NCBI RefSeq assembly: GCF_003123745.1
Contig: NZ_QETB01000005.1
Coordinates: forward strand, 211,324 to 275,323
Source: Ancrocorticia populi
Lineage (GTDB): Bacteria > Actinomycetota > Actinomycetes > Actinomycetales > Actinomycetaceae
DNA: 64,000 nt
Reading direction: 5' to 3'
Position numbers and translations under genes: made by a program. The notes under the pieces were generated by a model. That model saw nothing but the letters and a program-made list of their open reading frames with translations. It was not told the origin of the DNA and did no database searches. This document shows positions 1 to 9,293 of this stretch, piece after piece (the stretch's first letter is position 1; every line of letters begins with the position of its first letter).

Positions 1-1
1 A

Positions 2-667
2 GACGTCGGTTCGCCTTTCGACCATGCTAAGCAAGGCATCCTCTACGTTGCGGACAGCTTGCCCACGCCCGGACGCGACGGGTACGGGGATGAGCAGCTC
101 GATGAGATTGTTGATCTGATTGAGGCCAGTGGTGGGGGCGCCCTCGGGCTTTTTACGTCCCGGCGCGGCGCCGAACGGGCCGCAGAGTACGTCAGGGACC
201 GGGTGAAGACCCCGATTCTGGTTCAGGGCGAGGACCAGTTGCCCACGTTAGTGAGAGAATTTGCCGACGACGACGAAGCCTCCCTCTTCGGTACCCTCTC
301 CCTGTGGCAGGGCGTTGACGTGCCGGGGCGAACCCTTCGGCTCGTGATCATCGATCGTATCCCGTTCCCACGCCCTGACGATCCGCTGGGCCAGGCGCGT
401 ACCCAATCGGTGGGGGCGGCCGGTGGCAATGGATTTATGCAGGTGGCGGCCTCCCACGCGGCGCTGTTGTTGGCGCAGGGAGCCGGACGATTAGTGCGGC
501 GTCACGATGACCGGGGAGTGGTGGCCGTGTTGGATCCACGGCTACGCACGGCGCGGTATGCCGGGTACCTCTTGGCCTCGCTGCCCCCCATGTGGCGGAC
601 TACGGATGGGGCTGTGGTCCGCAAAGCGCTCGCTCGGTTACGCGATGCGGATGAACCCGCCTCGTGA
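2..667 (+). CDS. DinG-type ATP-dependent DNA helicase, C-terminal part (5' end outside window)
   Basis: The reading frame is open from the first bases of the window, so this is the 3' part of a longer gene; about 221 residues are visible. The end contains the C-terminal helicase-lobe signature of the XPD/DinG superfamily 2 family: a GSPFDHAKQG stretch at the window edge, then LFTSRRGAE (motif IV region), LWQGVDVPGRTLRLVIIDRIPFPRP (motif V region, read with gaps), and QGAGRLVRR (motif VI arginine finger). The missing N-terminal lobe would carry the Walker A box and, if present, the iron-sulphur cysteines. DinG-type helicases unwind 5'-3' at R-loops and damaged forks. The next gene starts 90 bp downstream with its own ribosome binding site. 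Family assignment is firm; exact subfamily is not. Confidence 0.88.
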   Translation, partial: DVGSPFDHAKQGILYVADSLPTPGRDGYGDEQLDEIVDLIEASGGGALGLFTSRRGAERAAEYVRDRVKTPILVQGEDQLPTLVREFADDDEASLFGTLSLWQGVDVPGRTLRLVIIDRIPFPRPDDPLGQARTQSVGAAGGNGFMQVAASHAALLLAQGAGRLVRRHDDRGVVAVLDPRLRTARYAGYLLASLPPMWRTTDGAVVRKALARLRDADEPAS

Positions 668-757
668 ATTTGCAAGTTAGGGGAGCGCCAGAGCCATTGA
701 TTTCGTAAACTGGTATCTGGTGGGTGAACCACTACCAAGAATGTGTGAGGAGTTGCT

Positions 758-1768
758 GTGACTGGCACGCCGGAAGTTAATCCCGTTATTGATCCCGAAA
801 TCCCCGCAGCCGTGATGCCCGATAAGGGATCAAAGCTGGCCGTTATCGGCGCTGGCGCTGTGGGATCCGCATGCGTCTATGCCTCGATGATCAAAGGCGT
901 GGCGCGCGAGTACGCCCTCTTTGATATCAACGAATCCAAGGTTAAGGCCGAGGCGCTGGATATCGCTCAGGGTTCCCAATTCGCACCGGTTTCCACCGTT
1001 GAAGGCTCGTCCGATATGGCCGTAATCAAGGACGCCGATGTTGTGGTGATTACCGCTGGTGCCAAGCAGAAGCCGGGCCAGTCCCGTCTGGATCTTGCCG
1101 GTGCAACGATCAACATCATGAAGGATGTTATTCCTAAGGCCGTCGAGCAGGCACCCAACGCCATCTTCCTCCTAGTGTCCAACCCCGTTGATGTGGTTAC
1201 CTACGCTGGCCTAAAGATTTCCGGCATGACTCCGGATCACTTCTTTGGATCGGGCACGGTTTTGGATTCCTCGCGCCTTCGCTACCTGATTGCGCAACAC
1301 TGCGGCGTTTCCGCACAGACAGTCCACGCATACATCGCTGGTGAACACGGCGATTCGGAGATCCCGCTCTGGTCTTCGGCCATCATCGGGGCAGTTCCGC
1401 TCCTGCAGTGGGGAGAGACTGTGGATGGCCGGAAGCTGGACGAGAGCCTTCGGGAAGCGATCCACCATGAAGTTGTGAATTCCGCCTACTCGATCATCGA
1501 AGGCAAGGGAGCTACCAACTACGCCATTGGCCTGTCCGTGGCGCAGATCGTGACCACCATTCTGCGGGATGAGCGCCGCGTTCTTCCCGTTTCCACGCTG
1601 CTTGACGATTGGATGGGTATCTCAGACGTTTGCATGTCCGTTCCTACGCTCGTTGGGCGCTCCGGTGTTGGGCGCAGGCTAGTTCCGGTTGTCACCCCCG
1701 ATGAGTACCGTGGGCTGCGGGCCTCGGCCGATTCTATCCGGCACGTAGCGTCGAAGTTTGGCATGTAA
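758..1768 (+). CDS. ldh: L-lactate dehydrogenase
   Basis: Interconverts pyruvate and L-lactate with NADH in the cytosol; the main fermentative NAD-regenerating step. The 336-residue product has the Rossmann glycine motif GAGAVGS (31-37), the substrate-loop arginine in KPGQSR (about 110), LDSSRLRYLIA near 170 with the substrate-binding Arg, and the active-site GEHGDSEIPLWS (from 195, catalytic His about 197). A 23-residue N-terminal extension precedes the Rossmann fold. The GTG start is chosen because AGGAG sits 6 nt upstream. It stands alone between dinG and lexA and ends in a strong hairpin shared with convergent lexA. GEHGD plus the LDH-type substrate loop argue against malate dehydrogenase. 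Confidence 0.95.
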   Translation: MTGTPEVNPVIDPEIPAAVMPDKGSKLAVIGAGAVGSACVYASMIKGVAREYALFDINESKVKAEALDIAQGSQFAPVSTVEGSSDMAVIKDADVVVITAGAKQKPGQSRLDLAGATINIMKDVIPKAVEQAPNAIFLLVSNPVDVVTYAGLKISGMTPDHFFGSGTVLDSSRLRYLIAQHCGVSAQTVHAYIAGEHGDSEIPLWSSAIIGAVPLLQWGETVDGRKLDESLREAIHHEVVNSAYSIIEGKGATNYAIGLSVAQIVTTILRDERRVLPVSTLLDDWMGISDVCMSVPTLVGRSGVGRRLVPVVTPDEYRGLRASADSIRHVASKFGM

Positions 1769-1787
1769 CTCATCGCAATCTGAGTAT

Positions 1788-1823
1788 GAAGAAGGGTGGG
1801 AGCACAAGCTCCCACCCTTCTTC
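1788..1823. terminator. Bidirectional hairpin terminator between ldh and lexA
   Basis: A perfect 15-bp inverted repeat (1788-1802 with 1809-1823) encloses a 6-nt loop, CACAAG. It lies between two convergent genes, ldh and lexA, so it can end transcription from both. A short ATTT tail follows on the plus strand; on the minus strand the U-tract is poor. Confidence 0.8.
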
Positions 1824-1853
1824 ATTTGGACCCTTGGGGGATGAACATGGCGA

Positions 1854-2570
1854 CTAGATGGACCGCAGCACGGTGACCACCCGGCCGAGAATCTCAGCAT
1901 CGTCAGCGGGGATTGGGGAGTAGGCGGCGTTGCGCGGCAGGAGAGTCAAGTGCCTGCTCGTGCGCGAAAGCACCTTGACCGTGGCCTCGCCGTCCAACAT
2001 GGCGGCAACGATCTCACCGTTTTCCGCGGTCTTCTGGCGCCGTACGATTACCCAGTCACCGTCACAGATGGCTGCCTCAATCATTGAGTCTCCGCTGACC
2101 TTCAGAGCAAAGAGCTCACCGGTTCCGGTGAGCTGGCGAGGGAGCGGGAACACATCTTCAATGTGCTGTTCGGCCAGAATGGGCTGGCCCGCGGCGATGC
2201 GGCCAACTACCGGAACGTTGGAGGCCGGGGGTAGGGAAATGGATTCGTCGCCATCCTGATACTGAATGCGCTCACCGCGGTCGATCGGAGTGACATTGGG
2301 GTAGAAGACACTCTCCGCCACCTCCCCGTTTTGCCGCCCGTAGTTCCTTCCAGCGGCTGTTAGCTCCATGGTGCGTGGCCTGCGGGCATCACGGATGAGG
2401 TATCCCTTGTCGGCTAGGGCGTCCAACTGGTACTTGACCGAGGACGTTGAGGAAAGGCCAACTTCCTCTCCGATCTCTCGGATGGTAGGGGCGTAGTGGT
2501 TACGCAACATATGGTCACGAATGCAGACGAGCATGGCCGCCTGCCGCTTGGTCAGTTTGTCCTTTGCCAT
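1854..2570 (-). CDS. lexA: LexA SOS repressor
   Basis: Represses DNA-damage genes and self-cleaves when RecA filaments form. The 238-residue product has an N-terminal winged helix (about 1-65, with the recognition region EEVGLSSTSSVKYQL), then the S24 peptidase domain: cleavage site Ala-Gly in GRIAAGQ (about 127-128), catalytic Ser in SGDSMIEA (about 162) and catalytic Lys in ATVKVL (about 199). The ATG at 2570 is preferred over an in-frame ATG 24 nt upstream because AGGAAGGA lies 8 nt before it. Divergent from a small membrane protein gene and nrdR, the same order as lexA-divS-nrdR in Corynebacterium and lexA-chiZ-nrdR in Mycobacterium. Confidence 0.97.
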   Translation of the reverse strand: MAKDKLTKRQAAMLVCIRDHMLRNHYAPTIREIGEEVGLSSTSSVKYQLDALADKGYLIRDARRPRTMELTAAGRNYGRQNGEVAESVFYPNVTPIDRGERIQYQDGDESISLPPASNVPVVGRIAAGQPILAEQHIEDVFPLPRQLTGTGELFALKVSGDSMIEAAICDGDWVIVRRQKTAENGEIVAAMLDGEATVKVLSRTSRHLTLLPRNAAYSPIPADDAEILGRVVTVLRSI

Positions 2571-2699
2571 GGCGAGGGTCCTTCCTGGATCCAAAAGGTG
2601 TGGGAGCCACCTGTTTGACTTCTATTTATAGAGTAATCGCTCAATCGGCGTAGGCCAAACACTTGTTCTACCGTGTTGCGAAGTTTCGAACAAAACTTC

Positions 2700-2728
2700 T
2701 GGACACTCGAACGGGTTGGGTGTACTCT
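2700..2728 (+). promoter_or_regulatory. Promoter of the SOS small membrane protein gene
   Basis: TGGACA (2700-2705, five of six matches to TTGACA) and TACTCT (2723-2728) are separated by exactly 17 bp. The predicted transcription start, about 2735, lies just before the LexA box. Confidence 0.65.
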
Positions 2729-2744
2729 ACAAACAGGTGTTCGA

Positions 2745-2758
2745 TGAACGTTAGTTCG
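2745..2758 (+). promoter_or_regulatory. LexA operator (SOS box)
   Basis: TGAAC-GTTA-GTTCG matches the actinobacterial/Bacillus SOS box CGAAC-N4-GTTCG at all but one position; the extended form TCGAAC-N4-GTTCGA is matched at 10 of 12. It sits between the predicted start of transcription and the ribosome binding site of the gene at 2770, and next to divergent lexA, so it can repress both. Confidence 0.75.
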
Positions 2759-2769
2759 AAGGAGTTGCT

Positions 2770-3057
2770 ATGAGTGTTCAGCCGCTCGTTGCTGTGGAAT
2801 CGCCCTTAAGGCTTGTCCATGAAGAAGAGGTTAAGCTACAGCCGCTGCGCATCGTGCGACTTGAGGAGCGCCCTAAGCCCCGTTCGGGCTTTGACATTGC
2901 GTTTAATGTTGCCGCGGCGGTGGTAATCGGGATGGCCTTGCTTGTGCTCGGTATGGTGCTGGCAACGGTGTCTGCTCCCGATGCCGGCAGTGTCGCTGCC
3001 GGACTGACCGATCAGGTGGCACCCTTGGCGGATGTATTTGGTGGTGGCTTAGCCTAA
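2770..3057 (+). CDS. Small SOS-regulated single-pass membrane protein at the DivS/ChiZ locus
   Basis: A 95-residue protein with a basic-acidic cytosolic head (1-44), one hydrophobic segment (about 45-67, rich in Ala/Val/Leu) and a short external tail. The start has an AAGGAG ribosome binding site 5 nt upstream. Position between lexA and nrdR, plus the LexA box in its leader, matches the SOS cell-division inhibitors DivS of Corynebacterium and ChiZ (Rv2719c) of Mycobacterium. It lacks an evident LysM domain, so it resembles only their membrane part. I infer that it slows division during DNA damage; the sequence itself shows only a small SOS-controlled membrane protein. Confidence 0.75.
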   Translation: MSVQPLVAVESPLRLVHEEEVKLQPLRIVRLEERPKPRSGFDIAFNVAAAVVIGMALLVLGMVLATVSAPDAGSVAAGLTDQVAPLADVFGGGLA

Positions 3058-3082
3058 GGCGGAGGTTTCCCGTGGGGCTTGC

Positions 3083-3088
3083 TACACT
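3083..3088 (+). promoter_or_regulatory. -10 box for leaderless nrdR transcript
   Basis: TACACT ends 7 nt before the nrdR ATG (3096), so the transcript would begin at or next to the start codon. Confidence 0.45.
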
Positions 3089-3095
3089 TTTGGGC

Positions 3096-3560
3096 ATGCA
3101 TTGTCCGTTTTGTCGCCATCCCGATTCCCGCGTCATCGATTCCCGTACTACTGATGATGGGCAAGCGATTCGCAGGCGGAGAGAATGCCCGAACTGTAAG
3201 AGACGCTTCTCCACGATGGAGACCGCTAGCCTCATCGTGCTCAAGCGCTCCGGCTCAAGTGAGCCTTTCTCACGTGAGAAGATCATTGCTGGGGTTGGCA
3301 AGGCGTGCCAAGGGCGCCCAGTTGGCGAGGATGATCTCGCGCTCCTAGCCCAAAAGGTTGAGGAGAAGGTGCGCGCATCGGGAAGTTCACAGATCGACGC
3401 CCACGAAATCGGGTTGGCTATCCTCGAGCCGCTGCGGGAGTTGGACGATATCGCATACCTGCGATTTGCTTCCGTGTATTCGAGCTTCGAAACCTTGGAT
3501 GATTTCGAGGAAGCGATCGAAGAACTACGCCAGCACAAAAGCCAGCAGGCGCAGGACTAA
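3096..3560 (+). CDS. nrdR: NrdR transcriptional repressor of ribonucleotide reductase genes
   Basis: Zinc-ribbon/ATP-cone repressor that senses ATP/dATP and represses nrd operons. The 154-residue product starts with the usual zinc ribbon [17 protein letters not shown], second CxxC in [11 protein letters not shown], then an ATP-cone (about 48-138). Two starts are possible: ATG 3096, which gives the canonical N-terminus and has a TACACT box 7 nt upstream (leaderless), and GTG 3072, which has GGAGG 6 nt upstream and would add eight residues. I prefer 3096 on family length. Follows the SOS membrane gene by 38 bp. Its stop overlaps the stop of the convergent acyl-CoA synthetase gene. Confidence 0.93.
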   Translation: MHCPFCRHPDSRVIDSRTTDDGQAIRRRRECPNCKRRFSTMETASLIVLKRSGSSEPFSREKIIAGVGKACQGRPVGEDDLALLAQKVEEKVRASGSSQIDAHEIGLAILEPLRELDDIAYLRFASVYSSFETLDDFEEAIEELRQHKSQQAQD

Positions 3561-5512
3561 TCTTCCTTCGTTAGCTTGCTGAGCCACTGCGTAAACGCTT
3601 CCTTAGAGATACCCTTGCCGCGCAGCTCATCTGAGAGATCCTTTTCGCTCTCCTTGCCAGACAGGTTTTCTTGGATACCCTCCAGCGATTCGCCGAGCGA
3701 GCTGAGCCATTCTTGCAGCTGATCGCGTGTGGCGTTGTACTGCTGGCTGAGGGACGCGGCTAGATTCTCAATCGCGTTGCTAGCGTTGTCCGTGGCCGCG
3801 GTTGCTTTCGCGCGCCATTGGCCCGCAGTGAGCTCGAAGTCTTCTAGCTGCTCGCGAATGGACCGGCGCATGACTTTGCCAAGCTGGGACCGGGGGAGAT
3901 CTTCCACTACTGCGATGGAGCGAGGCACGGCGTAATGGGAGAGGCGATCGTATGCCCAGCGCCGCACCATGTCCAGATCAACAGTGGTATCGGGCTCTAG
4001 AACCAGAGCTGCCACAACGGATTCGCCACGCTCATCATCCGGCATGCCCACAACCGCCACGTCGCGAATGCCAGGCATGGCGCGTAGAACGTCCTCAACC
4101 TGAGTTGGGTACACATTGAAGCCGCCCTGAATGATCATCTCTTTGGCACGATCGGCCATGACGAGGTAGCCATCGTCCCACCGGGCCAGATCTCCGGTGC
4201 GGAGCCAGCCGTCGTGAAACACGGAGGCGGTTTCCTCAGGCTCACCCAAATAGCCTTGGAAGACCTGAGGGCCCTTGACGAGGATTTCTCCGGTACCTTC
4301 AGCGTCCTTGGACAGATCGTCAGGATCTGCAACCCGGACCTCGGTGGAGGGGAAGGGTATCCCCAAAGTTGAGGGGCGGCGCTCGGCGGAAACTGGGGAG
4401 CCCGCGATGATGGGGCTGGCCTCAGACATGCCGTAACCCTCAATAATCAGGCCGCCAGTGGCTTCTTCCCATTCGGCCGCCAGCGTGGGCGAAAGCGCCA
4501 TGGCCCCTGAAAAGGCCCATCTGATCGATGAGAGATCTGCCGATTGGTCGGATTCGGCAGCCTGAAGCACGCGGGCGTACATGGGTGCTACCCCGGGGAA
4601 GAGCGAGATTGGCCGACGCTTCTGGGCTGCAAGGAATGCTGGGACGTCAAAGTTGGGCAGGATCACCAGCGTTGCTGCTTGAGAGATCCCGATGCCCAGG
4701 ATCGTCTGAAGGCCGAAGGCATGGAAGAAGGGGAGAACTCCAGCAAACGTTTCCTTACCGGTCTGGATGCCGTTTACCCACAGGGTTGTTTGTGACACAT
4801 TCGCAACAACGTTGCGGTGGGTCAGCTGAACTGCCTTGGGTACGCCTGTTGTTCCGCCCGTGTGAATGAGGATTGCGGTTTCATCCAGTTCGGGTGGCTG
4901 AAGTACCGTCTCGCGTGGCAGGAGCGGCGCTTTGCTGACAATTCGGTCAAAGGAGAGGATCTCGCTCGGGACGTTGCCGCGCAGCCGCTGCTTCTGCTCC
5001 TTGGCGGCCTTGACGGGGAGCTTAAGAAGCATCCGGGAAGTGAAGGGCAGCGCCACCGAAAGATCGACGGACAGGTAGGTGCGGCCGCGGAAATCGCAGT
5101 CTTCCGTGAGCCGCTCGAGCGTTTGCTCCCACGCAATCACAACGGTGGCGCCGTGGCGCTCCAGCTGTTCGTTGAGTTCGTTGGCAGGGGCAAGCGGGTT
5201 GTGTTCGGCAACTGTGGCACCGAGCGAAAGCACCGCATAGAAGGCCACGATGTGCTGCGGACAGTTCGGCATAATCAGCCCCACAACGTCCCCGTGCCGC
5301 ACACCTGCCCGATATAACGCCGCCTGTGCCTTGCGGACCGTGTGCCGCAGCTCGCGATAGGTGAACGTGCGTCCTAAGAAATCGATCGCAATGCGCTCGG
5401 GAAACTCCTCGGTTGAGCGAAAGAGAAACTGGTCGATCGTCTGCGTGACCGGTGGAATCTCGGCCGGGACGCCGGGGGCGTAATGAGGACGTGCGGCTTC
5501 GCTTTGGCTCAT
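3557..5512 (-). CDS. Long-chain fatty-acid-CoA ligase (AMP-binding enzyme) with a C-terminal helical tail
   Basis: Activates fatty acids to acyl-CoA through an acyl-adenylate. The 651-residue product has the AMP-binding P-loop [11 protein letters not shown] (217-227), the A5-type motif [10 protein letters not shown] (about 360), [16 protein letters not shown] and the hinge [16 protein letters not shown] (read with normal variation), and the catalytic Lys in LGKVMRR near 550. After the usual end there are about 85 further residues, rich in charged and polar amino acids and predicted helical, that FadD-type enzymes generally lack. It is last in a minus-strand series helD-serA-this gene. Its stop overlaps convergent nrdR by 4 bp. 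Chain-length preference cannot be read from sequence. Confidence 0.9.
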   Translation of the reverse strand: MSQSEAARPHYAPGVPAEIPPVTQTIDQFLFRSTEEFPERIAIDFLGRTFTYRELRHTVRKAQAALYRAGVRHGDVVGLIMPNCPQHIVAFYAVLSLGATVAEHNPLAPANELNEQLERHGATVVIAWEQTLERLTEDCDFRGRTYLSVDLSVALPFTSRMLLKLPVKAAKEQKQRLRGNVPSEILSFDRIVSKAPLLPRETVLQPPELDETAILIHTGGTTGVPKAVQLTHRNVVANVSQTTLWVNGIQTGKETFAGVLPFFHAFGLQTILGIGISQAATLVILPNFDVPAFLAAQKRRPISLFPGVAPMYARVLQAAESDQSADLSSIRWAFSGAMALSPTLAAEWEEATGGLIIEGYGMSEASPIIAGSPVSAERRPSTLGIPFPSTEVRVADPDDLSKDAEGTGEILVKGPQVFQGYLGEPEETASVFHDGWLRTGDLARWDDGYLVMADRAKEMIIQGGFNVYPTQVEDVLRAMPGIRDVAVVGMPDDERGESVVAALVLEPDTTVDLDMVRRWAYDRLSHYAVPRSIAVVEDLPRSQLGKVMRRSIREQLEDFELTAGQWRAKATAATDNASNAIENLAASLSQQYNATRDQLQEWLSSLGESLEGIQENLSGKESEKDLSDELRGKGISKEAFTQWLSKLTKED

Positions 5513-5567
5513 GGATTAATCCTGCCTATCGTTGTAACTGCGTGCCCATTCTATGTGGTTACGGCCC

Positions 5568-6779
5568 CTAGTACTCTCTCTTCAGAACGCGAAGGCGAAT
5601 ATTCTGTTCGGAATCCGAAAGGTGCTGGACGGTATGCGCGGGCAGCTCTCCCGAGAGATCAGTGACCATGTACCCAATCTCACCTGCTGTTGCCAGAATC
5701 TGCCGGTTGATGTTGGCCCCGGCAGTCGCGAATACCTGATTGACTCGGGCGAGTGCTCCGGGAGTGTTGTGATGAATCCACGCCACCCGATAAAGCGAAT
5801 CGACCGAAGGGCTGGAAGCAATGTGTGGAAGGTTAACGGAGAGTTCGGTAGCACCCTTGCGCCAGTAATCCATGAGCTTGCCCGTCACGAAGTATCCGAT
5901 GGATTCCTGCGCCTCCACGGTAGAACCACCGATGTGCGGAGTGAGTAAGACGTTCGGGAACCTGATAAGTGGCGAATCAAAAGGATCACCGTTAGCGTCC
6001 GGCTCGTCAGGATACACATCGATGCCCGCTCCAGAGATGGAGCCATCGGCTAGCTTGTCTGACAGCGCGTTGATATCAACTATCGATCCGCGGGATAGAT
6101 TGATGAGGATCGCTCCTGGTTTCATCTTGTCCATCTGGTCGCGGCCGAAGAAGTTCCGGTTGGTGGGACGGCCGTCAACGTGCAGAGAGACGATATCGGA
6201 GCTGGCAAGCAGTTCGTCGAGGCTGCGCAGGCGCCGGGCGTTGCCGATCGCTAGACGCTCGGCGATATCGAAGAAGAGCACTCGCATGCCCATGGCTTCA
6301 GCAAGTACGGACAGTTGGGATCCGATCGATCCGTATCCGACGATACCGAGAGTCTTGCCGCGGACCTCATGTGCGCCCGCCGCAGACTTCTCCCATACCC
6401 GGTCGTGAAGCACGGCATTTTTCTCTGGGAGGTGGCGTGTGAGAGCGATGGCCTCGCACAGCGCTAGCTCAACCACGGATCGGGTATTTGCATAAGGCGC
6501 GTTGAATACGGCGATACCGTATTCATTCGCGGCTTCCAAATCGACCTGGTTCGTGCCGATGCAGTAAGCGCCGATGGCCACGAGTTCGGGACATGCCTCA
6601 ATGACCTCGCGTGTTACGGCAGTTTTTGAGCGAATACCAAGCATCTGGACGCCGTCGAGCGCCTTGATCAGCTCTTGGCCTTGCAGTGCATGATCAATCC
6701 GGACGATTTCGTGGTCCGCGCGCGCGAACAAATCATCGGCTGAAACGTGAGGGTTTTCCAAAAGAAGTATGCGTGCCAC
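5568..6779 (-). CDS. serA: D-3-phosphoglycerate dehydrogenase
   Basis: First committed step of serine synthesis: oxidises 3-phosphoglycerate with NAD. The 403-residue enzyme has the Rossmann motif GIVGYGSIGS (145-154), the NAD/substrate Arg in NLSRGSIVD, catalytic His in LTPHIGGST (about 282) and a C-terminal ACT domain (about 330-403) for serine feedback. Length and the single ACT domain match the E. coli type rather than the longer mycobacterial form that carries an extra ASB domain. The start is GTG with only a weak CAGAG upstream. It lies 55 bp after helD on the same strand. Confidence 0.93.
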   Translation of the reverse strand: MARILLLENPHVSADDLFARADHEIVRIDHALQGQELIKALDGVQMLGIRSKTAVTREVIEACPELVAIGAYCIGTNQVDLEAANEYGIAVFNAPYANTRSVVELALCEAIALTRHLPEKNAVLHDRVWEKSAAGAHEVRGKTLGIVGYGSIGSQLSVLAEAMGMRVLFFDIAERLAIGNARRLRSLDELLASSDIVSLHVDGRPTNRNFFGRDQMDKMKPGAILINLSRGSIVDINALSDKLADGSISGAGIDVYPDEPDANGDPFDSPLIRFPNVLLTPHIGGSTVEAQESIGYFVTGKLMDYWRKGATELSVNLPHIASSPSVDSLYRVAWIHHNTPGALARVNQVFATAGANINRQILATAGEIGYMVTDLSGELPAHTVQHLSDSEQNIRLRVLKREY

Positions 6780-6834
6780 AGATTAACTCTGCGTGAGCTT
6801 GTGCTCAAGAGCAAACGGGCCCGCATACTGGTAC

Positions 6835-9096
6835 CTAGTTCTCAGCTTCCTCCATGCCCTCGGGAAGTGGCGTGGAGTGGATAACGTGGAGCTGCCGAGT
6901 GGGGCGAGTCATGGCCACATAGAGGTTTCCTGGCCCCTCCACAAGGATCTCGCGTGGCTCAATCAGAATCACCACATCGAATTCCAGACCCTTCGCCTGG
7001 GCTGAATCGATCACGTGAATGCGAGAACTCACATCCGTGCCCTTTGTATTGATACTCCATTGGTCCAGCGCGGAGGAGTCTACGAGGGAGTCCTTGACCT
7101 GCCCTGTGAGAGCTTCAGGGGTAATCACCGCGATGGTTCCGCCGCCGGGTCCGTATTCCCCGTCAAGGAATCGGGCCCAGTCCGAAACGGCACTGATCGT
7201 TGACGGGATAAGGTTCTTGGGCTCTGTGGGCCGTGCGGTAAAGCTACCGCTGATATCGCGAGCCGGGCGGACGCTACGCACCGGGAATCCAGCCTCCCCG
7301 AGCGTCTTGGATGCGGCACGAAGAACTGTACCGGGTGTGCGATAGGAAATCGTGAGCTCTTCCTCGTGGCTCTGAGGGGCTAGCCTGCCCAGCAGCTCTT
7401 TCCATCCACCCGCCGGCGAACCGACCGGCCGCTGATCCAGATCTCCCACCACAGTGAAGGATCGGGTGGGGCAGCGCCTGATAAGCATCTCCCACTGCAT
7501 GGGTGAAAGCTCCTGTGCCTCGTCCACCACAACGTGACCATACGTCCAAGACCTGTCGCTTGATGCTCGTTCGGCGAGCGTTGACTGCGGGCCGGTAGCT
7601 CCCACGCGCTCCGCGAGCAAGTCCGCATCAACGATTCCGCCACCAAGATTCATGGCGCTCATCGTCTCGCTCACGTAATCTGAGAGCTCAGCATCTCGAG
7701 CTTGCGCGGCCTCCCTCTGATGCTTCTCGAAATCGGTGGAGAAGCTCCCAAGATGCTCAGCAAACTCGTCGATGATAGCAATATCCGCCTCCGTCACCAC
7801 GCTGCCTAGGGGACGATATAGCGCTTCTCTTTCCGTCTGAGAGAGCTCGGGGGCAACGCTCGCGAGGCGCGCGGGGTCAGCAAGGATCTTCTCTAATAGT
7901 TGGACAGGGGAGGTGGGTAGCCAGTGTAGGTTGATCTCGCGCCGCGCATCCCGATTGGCCGCTACATCGGCAACGATCCACTGGTTATCTTCTAACTCCA
8001 GCTCCTTGGCGGTGGCCACCTGACGCGCTAGGTTCTCCACCAACGCCCTTGCGTAGATATCGCGAGATTCGTTGTGCTTCAGCTCGGACCGGCGCGCCTT
8101 CTTCTGGGCCGCTTCCACGTCCCTGCGCCGCAACGTTACCTTCTCCGAATCTATGAGGAAGCTCTTCGAACGTTCGAGTGGCTTTTCCAGCAATTGAGTG
8201 ATGGCACGTCCAGCGATGTCCCGCCACAGCAGACTCGACTTGATCTGGTTGGCGAGGGGTGCGTCTTGTCCCGTGACCTTGACACCTGGCATGAGACCAC
8301 CAATGGTGGTGGCCACAACGTCTGATTCGCCGAGTGAGGGCAGGACCTGATCGATGTAGCGCAAGAACGTAGGTGTGGGGCCAATAACCAGCACACCGGA
8401 TCGTGAGAGACGCTCGCGCTGGGCATAGAGAAGGTAGGCTGCACGGTGCAATGCCACCGCAGTTTTACCGGTTCCCGGACCTCCTTGGACCACGAGCACC
8501 CCGGTGGAATCGGCCCGGATGATGCGGTCTTGTTCGGCCTGAATCGTGGCGACGATATCCGTCATCTTCCCGTCGCGCGCCTGACTCATCGCACTCATGA
8601 GGGCGCCTTCACCGGTGAGCTCAAGGTCAGAGCTATTCTCTGTCTCAGTGTCGAGGAGTTCGTCCTCGATACCCGTGACCTGACGTAGGCGCGTCTGGAT
8701 GTGCCGACGGCGCACTACGGGCCCGGGTTGGGCGGCTGTTGCCCGGTAGAACGGTTCGGCTTGTGGGGCACGCCAATCAAGGAGAAGTATCTCCTGATCC
8801 TCATCACGCAGGCCGATGCGGCCGATATGCTCGAGCGAGCCGTCTTGGAAATCGAGTCTGCCCAGAACCAGCCGGTTCTCTACATTGCGGATACGGCGCA
8901 GGTTATCTTCATAGTGGGTGGCGAAAGAATCGCGTTCGGTGCGCGCTCCTGCGCTCTCCAGCTCACTCTGAGTTCGAACGCCCGCTAGCCGTTTCTCGTA
9001 ACCCAGCCGTTGCCGATCAAGCGCATCATAAGCGGAGTCAACGTAGCTTTGCTCACGGGCGATCGCGCGCTCGCGCGGTTTCGATGTATCCGACAA
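6835..9096 (-). CDS. helD: HelD/HelR-type superfamily 1 helicase-like ATPase, RNA polymerase-associated
   Basis: HelD proteins bind stalled RNA polymerase and recycle it using ATP; the actinobacterial HelR branch also frees polymerase from rifamycins. The product has the long N-terminal charged coiled-coil arm (about 1-90), Walker A GGPGTGKTAVALHR (about 205), a large central helical insertion, then the UvrD-like second half with VVDEAQELSPMQW (Walker B), GDLDQRP, and a C-terminal VALTRPT-like motif (VAMTRPTRQL). I place the start at TTG 9096: AGAGGA lies 6 nt upstream, while the in-frame ATG at 9123 would put that site inside the gene. No rifamycin-associated element was found upstream. Confidence 0.85.
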   Translation of the reverse strand: MSDTSKPRERAIAREQSYVDSAYDALDRQRLGYEKRLAGVRTQSELESAGARTERDSFATHYEDNLRRIRNVENRLVLGRLDFQDGSLEHIGRIGLRDEDQEILLLDWRAPQAEPFYRATAAQPGPVVRRRHIQTRLRQVTGIEDELLDTETENSSDLELTGEGALMSAMSQARDGKMTDIVATIQAEQDRIIRADSTGVLVVQGGPGTGKTAVALHRAAYLLYAQRERLSRSGVLVIGPTPTFLRYIDQVLPSLGESDVVATTIGGLMPGVKVTGQDAPLANQIKSSLLWRDIAGRAITQLLEKPLERSKSFLIDSEKVTLRRRDVEAAQKKARRSELKHNESRDIYARALVENLARQVATAKELELEDNQWIVADVAANRDARREINLHWLPTSPVQLLEKILADPARLASVAPELSQTEREALYRPLGSVVTEADIAIIDEFAEHLGSFSTDFEKHQREAAQARDAELSDYVSETMSAMNLGGGIVDADLLAERVGATGPQSTLAERASSDRSWTYGHVVVDEAQELSPMQWEMLIRRCPTRSFTVVGDLDQRPVGSPAGGWKELLGRLAPQSHEEELTISYRTPGTVLRAASKTLGEAGFPVRSVRPARDISGSFTARPTEPKNLIPSTISAVSDWARFLDGEYGPGGGTIAVITPEALTGQVKDSLVDSSALDQWSINTKGTDVSSRIHVIDSAQAKGLEFDVVILIEPREILVEGPGNLYVAMTRPTRQLHVIHSTPLPEGMEEAEN

Positions 9097-9293
9097 GACG
9101 TTTCCTCTCGATATCCGGGCCACAAGGGGTGGGGACCGTGAAAATCCGGTTGTCTATTGTTCCCTCTTTCTCATCCACGTTCAATTAGGCCTCTCACATT
9201 TCTGTATTTCGCTCACGGCGGGAATGGGAACAAGATGTGCTGAATGCGCACTTTCTCTAGCATGAGACAATGGAGGGCGAAAGGAGTTTGGTC

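Noticed and set aside
2683..2697. Second LexA-like site, with CGAA/TTCG halves, near the lexA start
   Set aside because: The half-sites do not have the 4-bp spacing of an SOS box; only 2745-2758 fits.
9097..9293. Rifamycin-associated element upstream of the HelD/HelR-type gene
   Set aside because: The known GC-rich palindrome is not present in this spacer.
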